From Pirellulaceae bacterium (lineage in GTDB: Bacteria; Planctomycetota; Planctomycetia; Pirellulales; Pirellulaceae): 44,388 nucleotides of DNA. Below the pieces are notes generated by a model that saw nothing but the letters and a program-made list of their open reading frames with translations, did no database searches and was not told where the DNA came from. The DNA lies in contig JAHDXO010000076.1 in the NCBI GenBank assembly GCA_023382975.1, positions 1 through 44,388 on the forward strand. Reading direction: 5' to 3'. Shown one piece after another: positions 15,001 to 21,000 of the stretch (its first letter is position 1; each line of letters starts with the position of its first letter). Made by a program: the position numbers and the translations under genes.

Positions 15001-18000
15001 CATTCAATCATTCGGCGGTGCGGCGCTGGTCCAATCCGTGGATGGGGCGATCTCGATCGGAGGCCAAGGCGGAACGGGGAACACCTCCCGCGGCGTTCAA
15101 CTCCTGTTTGGTGCGGACGTGATCGCTACCGGAAGTGCCTCGATCGATATCTTTGGCACCGGCGGCTCGGCGGCCAACAACAACAACGGTGTCGGTGTCT
15201 TCATTTTCAATGGCGACAGTCGAGTTCAGACGACCGCCGGAAACATCACGATCACCGGGACCGGCGCAAGCAGCCCGAGCGGATACGGGTCCAACGGACT
15301 CAGCATTTACTCCGGCGGCGCCGTGTCAACAACATCCGGCGGCAACGTCACGCTGACTGCCCACGCGGGTCCGGGTTCGATCCAGGATGCGTTGGTGATC
15401 TTCGGATCGACGGCCTTGGTGGAGACGAGTGGCGGCGGTGAAATCGTCCTGAACACGGATAGTCTCATGTTAACGGGATCCGTCACGTCCGACAGTGCGG
15501 TCACGATCGCGCCGATTACTCCCGGCCGCGAGATCAACCTCGGAACCGAGGACGACGACAGGCTGAGCCTGACCGATGCCGAATTGGACCAGATCACGGC
15601 AGACGTGCTGCGAATCGGCAACGCGACGGCGGGCTTGATGATCATTAACGGGCACATCGACACGGCCGGGACCGATACTCTGCATCTGATCAGCGGCACC
15701 GTCGTAGTCGGCCAGTCGGTGGTCACCGAGCCCAATTTGGCCGTTCAGGCGCCCGACGGCATCTTGATGAACGGCAACAACGCTGTCGGCGTCGTCGCAT
15801 TGCATTCCAGCAATGGACACGTCGTCTTTGCCGCAGCCGGCGACCTGGAAATAGGTCAGGTCGACGGTCAGTCCGGCGTTGCGGCCCTGAACGGCGACGT
15901 AAACCTTGTTGCACAAGGCGGCTTGTTGGTCGGCAATACCCAGCAGACCCGCGACGTCGAAGCGAGCGGCAACGTGTTCCTGTCCGCGTTGGGGGACGGC
16001 AACCTGTTGGCGATCGCCGCCGGGGCCGTGGTGCATTCGACGGGCGGCATGCACATCTACACGGCGGACAAGATGCAGATCGACGGCCAGATCGATGCCA
16101 CCGGCCAACGTTTGACGCTCAAGACGCGGAGCGCAGGCGACGCGATCGATCTAGGCTCGACGACCGACGCGGCGCACAACACGCTGGAGTTGTCCGACGC
16201 CGAACTGGACCGGATCTCGGCGGCCGTGATCCAGGTCGGCGATTCCAATGCCGGTCCAATCGCAATTACGGGGCACATCGACACGGCGGGAACCGATACC
16301 TTGCGTCTTTGCAGCGGGGCCAGTGTCACGCAGTCGCCGGGAATCGGATCGATCGCAGAACCGAATTTGGCCGTGCAAGCGGTCGGCGACATCACGATGA
16401 ACTTCAGCAACGCCGTCGACGTCGTAGCACTGCGGTCCAACAACGGCAACATCGTCTTCGCGGCGGGCGGCGACCTGATTATCGGTCAGGCCGATTTGCA
16501 GTTCGGCGTCGCCGCCGCAAACGGCAACGTCAACGTCAGTTCGCAAGGCGGGTTACTGGTCAGCAGTACGCCGCTGGCTCGCGACGTCGAAGCGGGCGGC
16601 ACCCTGCACCTGTCGGCCCTGGGCAACGACAACCTGCTGAAGATCGCCAGCGGAGCCGTCGTCTACTCGACGGGAGGGCAGCACATCTACACGGCGGACA
16701 AGATGCAGATCGACGGCCAGATCGATGCCTCCGGCCAACGCGTGACGCTCAAGACTCGCAGCGCGGGCGAGGCCATCGATCTGGGCTCGACGACCGATTT
16801 GGCGGCTGACACGCTCGAATTGTCCGCCGCCGAACTGGATCTGATCGCGGCGGCCGTCATTCAGGTTGGCGACTCGGATGTCGGTTCGATCGCAATTACC
16901 GCGCACATCGATACGGCGGAAACTGACACCTTACGTCTGTACAGCGGGGCCAGCGTCACGCAGTCGCCGGGCAGCGGATCGATCACCGAGCCGAATCTGG
17001 CCGTGCATGCGACGGGCCACATCACGATGGACGCGGGCAATGCCGTCGAAGTCGTGGCACTGCGGTCCACCAATGGCAACATCGCGTTTGCCGGCGACGG
17101 CGTTCTGGAAATCGGCCAGGCCGATCTTCAGTTCGGCGTCGTCGCAATCAACGGCAACGTGCATGTCGTTTCGCAAGGCAGCTTGCTGGTCAGCGATACG
17201 CCACTGGCTCGCGACGTCGAAGCGGGCGGGAATGCGGTGTTGCATGCCATCGATTCGAGCGGCATCGGCGACGATCTGACCATCGCGAGCGGTGCGACGA
17301 TCTTCACGCACTCGGGCGATATCGTTCTGCGAGCGGGAGACGACTTGTTGATCGATTCCGGCGCGACGGTCGCTGCGGGAGGAAGCGTCGAGTTGGCGGC
17401 CGATTTCGCCGCGGCCGAAACGCTGCCCGCGGCGGTGGCGTTGACCGTCCGCGGCTTGGTCACCAACGTCGCGCCCAGCATCGCCACCGCAGGCAACGGG
17501 AACGATGCGATCACGTTCCAGCAGAAGGGCGCGGGCCGGATCAACGTCGACGCCGGGGCAGGTGACGACACGTATCATCTGCTGGTTGGCGAAGGAACGT
17601 TATCAGGCCGCGTGCATTTTGCGGACACGTCGGGAACCGATCAGTTGAACGTGACGGCGACCGCGGCAGCGGACGAGCTGTGGATCGACTTCCTGACGGA
17701 GGCAGGTGTGGGCACGATCGTGACGGCAGCGGACGGCGGCTTCACGGGCGGCAGCGGTACGTTCACCAGTTCGATCGAGTACCTGAACGTCTTCGGCGGC
17801 GATGGCGAAGATACGTTCCACGTCCAACCTTCCGCGTCCGCCGGCACCGAGATCTTCATCGATGGCGGCGCGCCGTCGTTCGGCGATGCGTTCACGACGG
17901 GCGATGTGCTGGATTTCGATCCGTTGGGACATCGGTTCCAAGTGACGTGCGACGCGATCGAGACCAATCCGGGCGGAACGCCCGCTTTCGAGCTGGTCCG

Positions 18001-21000
18001 CTTCCGGGATATCGAAGGCATTCCGTTGGGCGAGAACAGCGGCAATCTCGGCACTACCGAGTGGTCCTTCGATTTCGATCCGACCGGCGCTGTGGTGACT
18101 CAAGCGGGCTATGACAGTGTTGCGCCCGGGATGCTGTACGACGGCATCAACGGCAACCTGTTCGGTTGGCGAACGGCCGTTACCGGCTTCGACCGCGGCG
18201 GCGGGTTGACCAGCGAGTTCGGAAATCTGCTGCGCGACGGCCACTGGCAGTCGGCAAGTCGGACGTTTACGGCCGAGGTGACCAACGGCTGGTATCTGGT
18301 CTCGATCAAGACGGGCGACAGAAGTTTTGCGCGCGACCACCTTCGCGTGACGGACGCGGACAGCGGGACGATTCTAGTCGAGGGGCTGTCGACCGCAGCG
18401 GGCCAGTTTGCGACGCGAACGTTTTTGGTCGAAGTCACCGACGGAACGATGGACTTGGCATTCAGCGACGGGGGAGGCGATCCGTATTGGGCCGTCAACG
18501 GACTGGACATTCGGCCGGGGAGGATACTGACGATCGGCTCGCCGCCACAGCCAACGCTCACCGCGGACGGCATTTCGCAAACGCTGATCGAGGGTTACCG
18601 GGCGACCGGCGGACAACTGGTCACGGTCTCCGCCCACGTCGATACCGACGGCGACGGCGTGCCGGACGGACCGGCGCAGATCGCGACGCCGGACGCGGAT
18701 CCGGACTTGGCCGGCGTCCAGGTGCGGGCCAACGATGCGTTCGGGACGCAGTACCCCGGCAAGCCCGAAGGGTACTTCGAGTACACGCTGGTACACCCTT
18801 CGCAGCCCGGAACCGTGACCGTGAAGTTAGAGGAAGTCAGCGGCGATCAGGCCGGCTGCCTGTCGATCCAACTCCAGGCGCCGGGCGTCCGCCGATTCGA
18901 CTTCAATGCCCCGGGATCGCCCACTCAGACGCCCGTATCGACTCCGGCCCAACCGCTGGGATACATCGGCGTGTTGCCCAGCGATCTGAATTCGCCGTCG
19001 GTAGGCTACGGCTGGGTGACGTCGCCGTCGTCTTACGATCGCGGAGCCCAGGCGGGCTCAGGAGCCACGCATCTGCTGCGCGACGGAGCCTGGGCGAGCG
19101 GACCTCGCGAATTCCGCGTCCAGTTGCCGGTGGGGGCCTACGAAGTGACCGTGACCTTCGGCGATCCAAGCTTCGCCCGAGACCAGATGAACGTGACGTT
19201 AACTCAGGGCAGCAGTGCCGATCTGTCGTCCGTCACCAACGTCTCGACATCGGCTGGCCAGGCGGTGCATCGCACGTTCACGGCGGTGACCAACATCGAC
19301 GGCGAGTTGGTGTTCCAGTTCAGCAACGGCGGCGGCGATCCGTACTGGAACGTCGCGGCGCTCGAAGTGCGGGGACCGTTGACGGTCGAGAACGGCGGCC
19401 TGTTCAGCATTGCGTCTCCAGGGGGAATCGCCCCGGCCGACGGAGCAAGCGTCATGGATTACGAGGTCAGCGGCGCCACGGTGGGTGCGGTGTACACGAT
19501 CTCGGCAACCGGCGGCGCCTTGGTAGTCGACATCGATGGCGTTGCCGTCGCCGACGCCGATCCGCGGTACGCCGGCGTGCAGATCGTGGCCGTCAGCAGC
19601 AACTTCAACTTGGGCGTGCGCAGCCCCTCGTCGAGCGGCGACGTGAACGTCCAAGTCGTCGAAGTTACCGGCGCTTCGCGAGGGTCGGCCCAGCAGACGT
19701 ACGCCCTGCCGCCGGTGCGCCGTTTCGACTTCGACGGCAGCGGAGTCGCCACCCAGCAGAATCCCGACTTCACCAGCGTTCGGGCGTCGGCGCTGTACAA
19801 CCCGGCCAACGGCTACGGCTGGGTAACTTCCCCAGGCGAGATACAGCGCAGCGGCACGGGGATTCTGGAGGCGTGGCCGAGCTTGTACCGGGACGGCCAC
19901 TGGCAGTCGGGTAGCGGTACTTTCCAAGTGCAAGTCGAAGCGGGACAGACGTACGACGTGCGAGTGTACACGGGCGACCAGAGTTTCACTCGCGACCAAT
20001 TGCAGATCACCGTCGAAGGCGCGGCCGGGCCGGTTGTTGTGCCGCTGACCGCCGCCAACAAGTTTGCCAAGGTGACGATCCCCGGCGGCCAGGATACGAA
20101 CAACGACGGGCGATTGAATATCACGTTCACTGATCTCGGAGGCGACCCGTACTGGGTGGTCAATGGCCTGGACGTGGCATTGACCGGATCTCTGCCGGAA
20201 TTGCCGCCGACGTCGGTCGTTTCGGTCGCCGTGAATAACGATATCGCTCCGGAGAGCGCCGCAGAGACCGTAACGTTCACGGTCGGCCTGGACGTGGCGC
20301 AGCCGTATCCGATCACCGTGGCCTACACGATCGGCGGGACGGCGACTCCGAGTACCGATTTCATCAACGCCGGCGGCGACTACAGCTCGCTCAACAGCGG
20401 GACGATCACGTTCTCGCCCGGCCAGACGAGCAAGACGATTCGGTTCCAGGTGGTGGACGAAGCGTTGATCGAAGACGACGAGACTGTGATTGTCACGCTG
20501 AGTTCGCCGGCGGGAGCAACCTTGGGCGCGCCCAGTTCCGTCGCGCATACCATCGAAAACGACGACTTCCCGCCGCCTCTGCCGACCAGCCGGTCGTTCG
20601 ACTTCGGCTCGTCGTCCAGTCCGCTCGATCCGGCCTTCACCCAAGTCGGCGACGCCAACGCCTACAACTCGACCCTGCGCTACGGCTGGCAGACCGCCGC
20701 GTCGGCGTTTAACCGCAGCGGGCCGACCGCTCTGCTACAGGACGGCCATTGGGGGACCAACAACACGTTCCTGGTGGACATCCCGAACGGAGATTATGTC
20801 GTCAACGTCACCTTGGGCGATGCCTCGTTCGCGCGGAACAACATCTCCGTGTGGGGCGAGGGCATCCTGCAACACAGTGGCTTGGGCACCGCCGCCGGGC
20901 AATTCCTTCATCGTTCGTTCGTCGTCACCGTCGCCGACAATCAACTGAACGTGCAAATCGCCAGCACCGGCGGCGATCCGTACTTCACGATCAACGCCTT

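Noticed and set aside
17260..18040. Acidic GGDGEDTF and GAGDDTYHL stretch as an RTX calcium-binding nonapeptide array
   Set aside because: The motifs are isolated and do not repeat at nine residues, so an RTX array or type I secretion signal cannot be supported.
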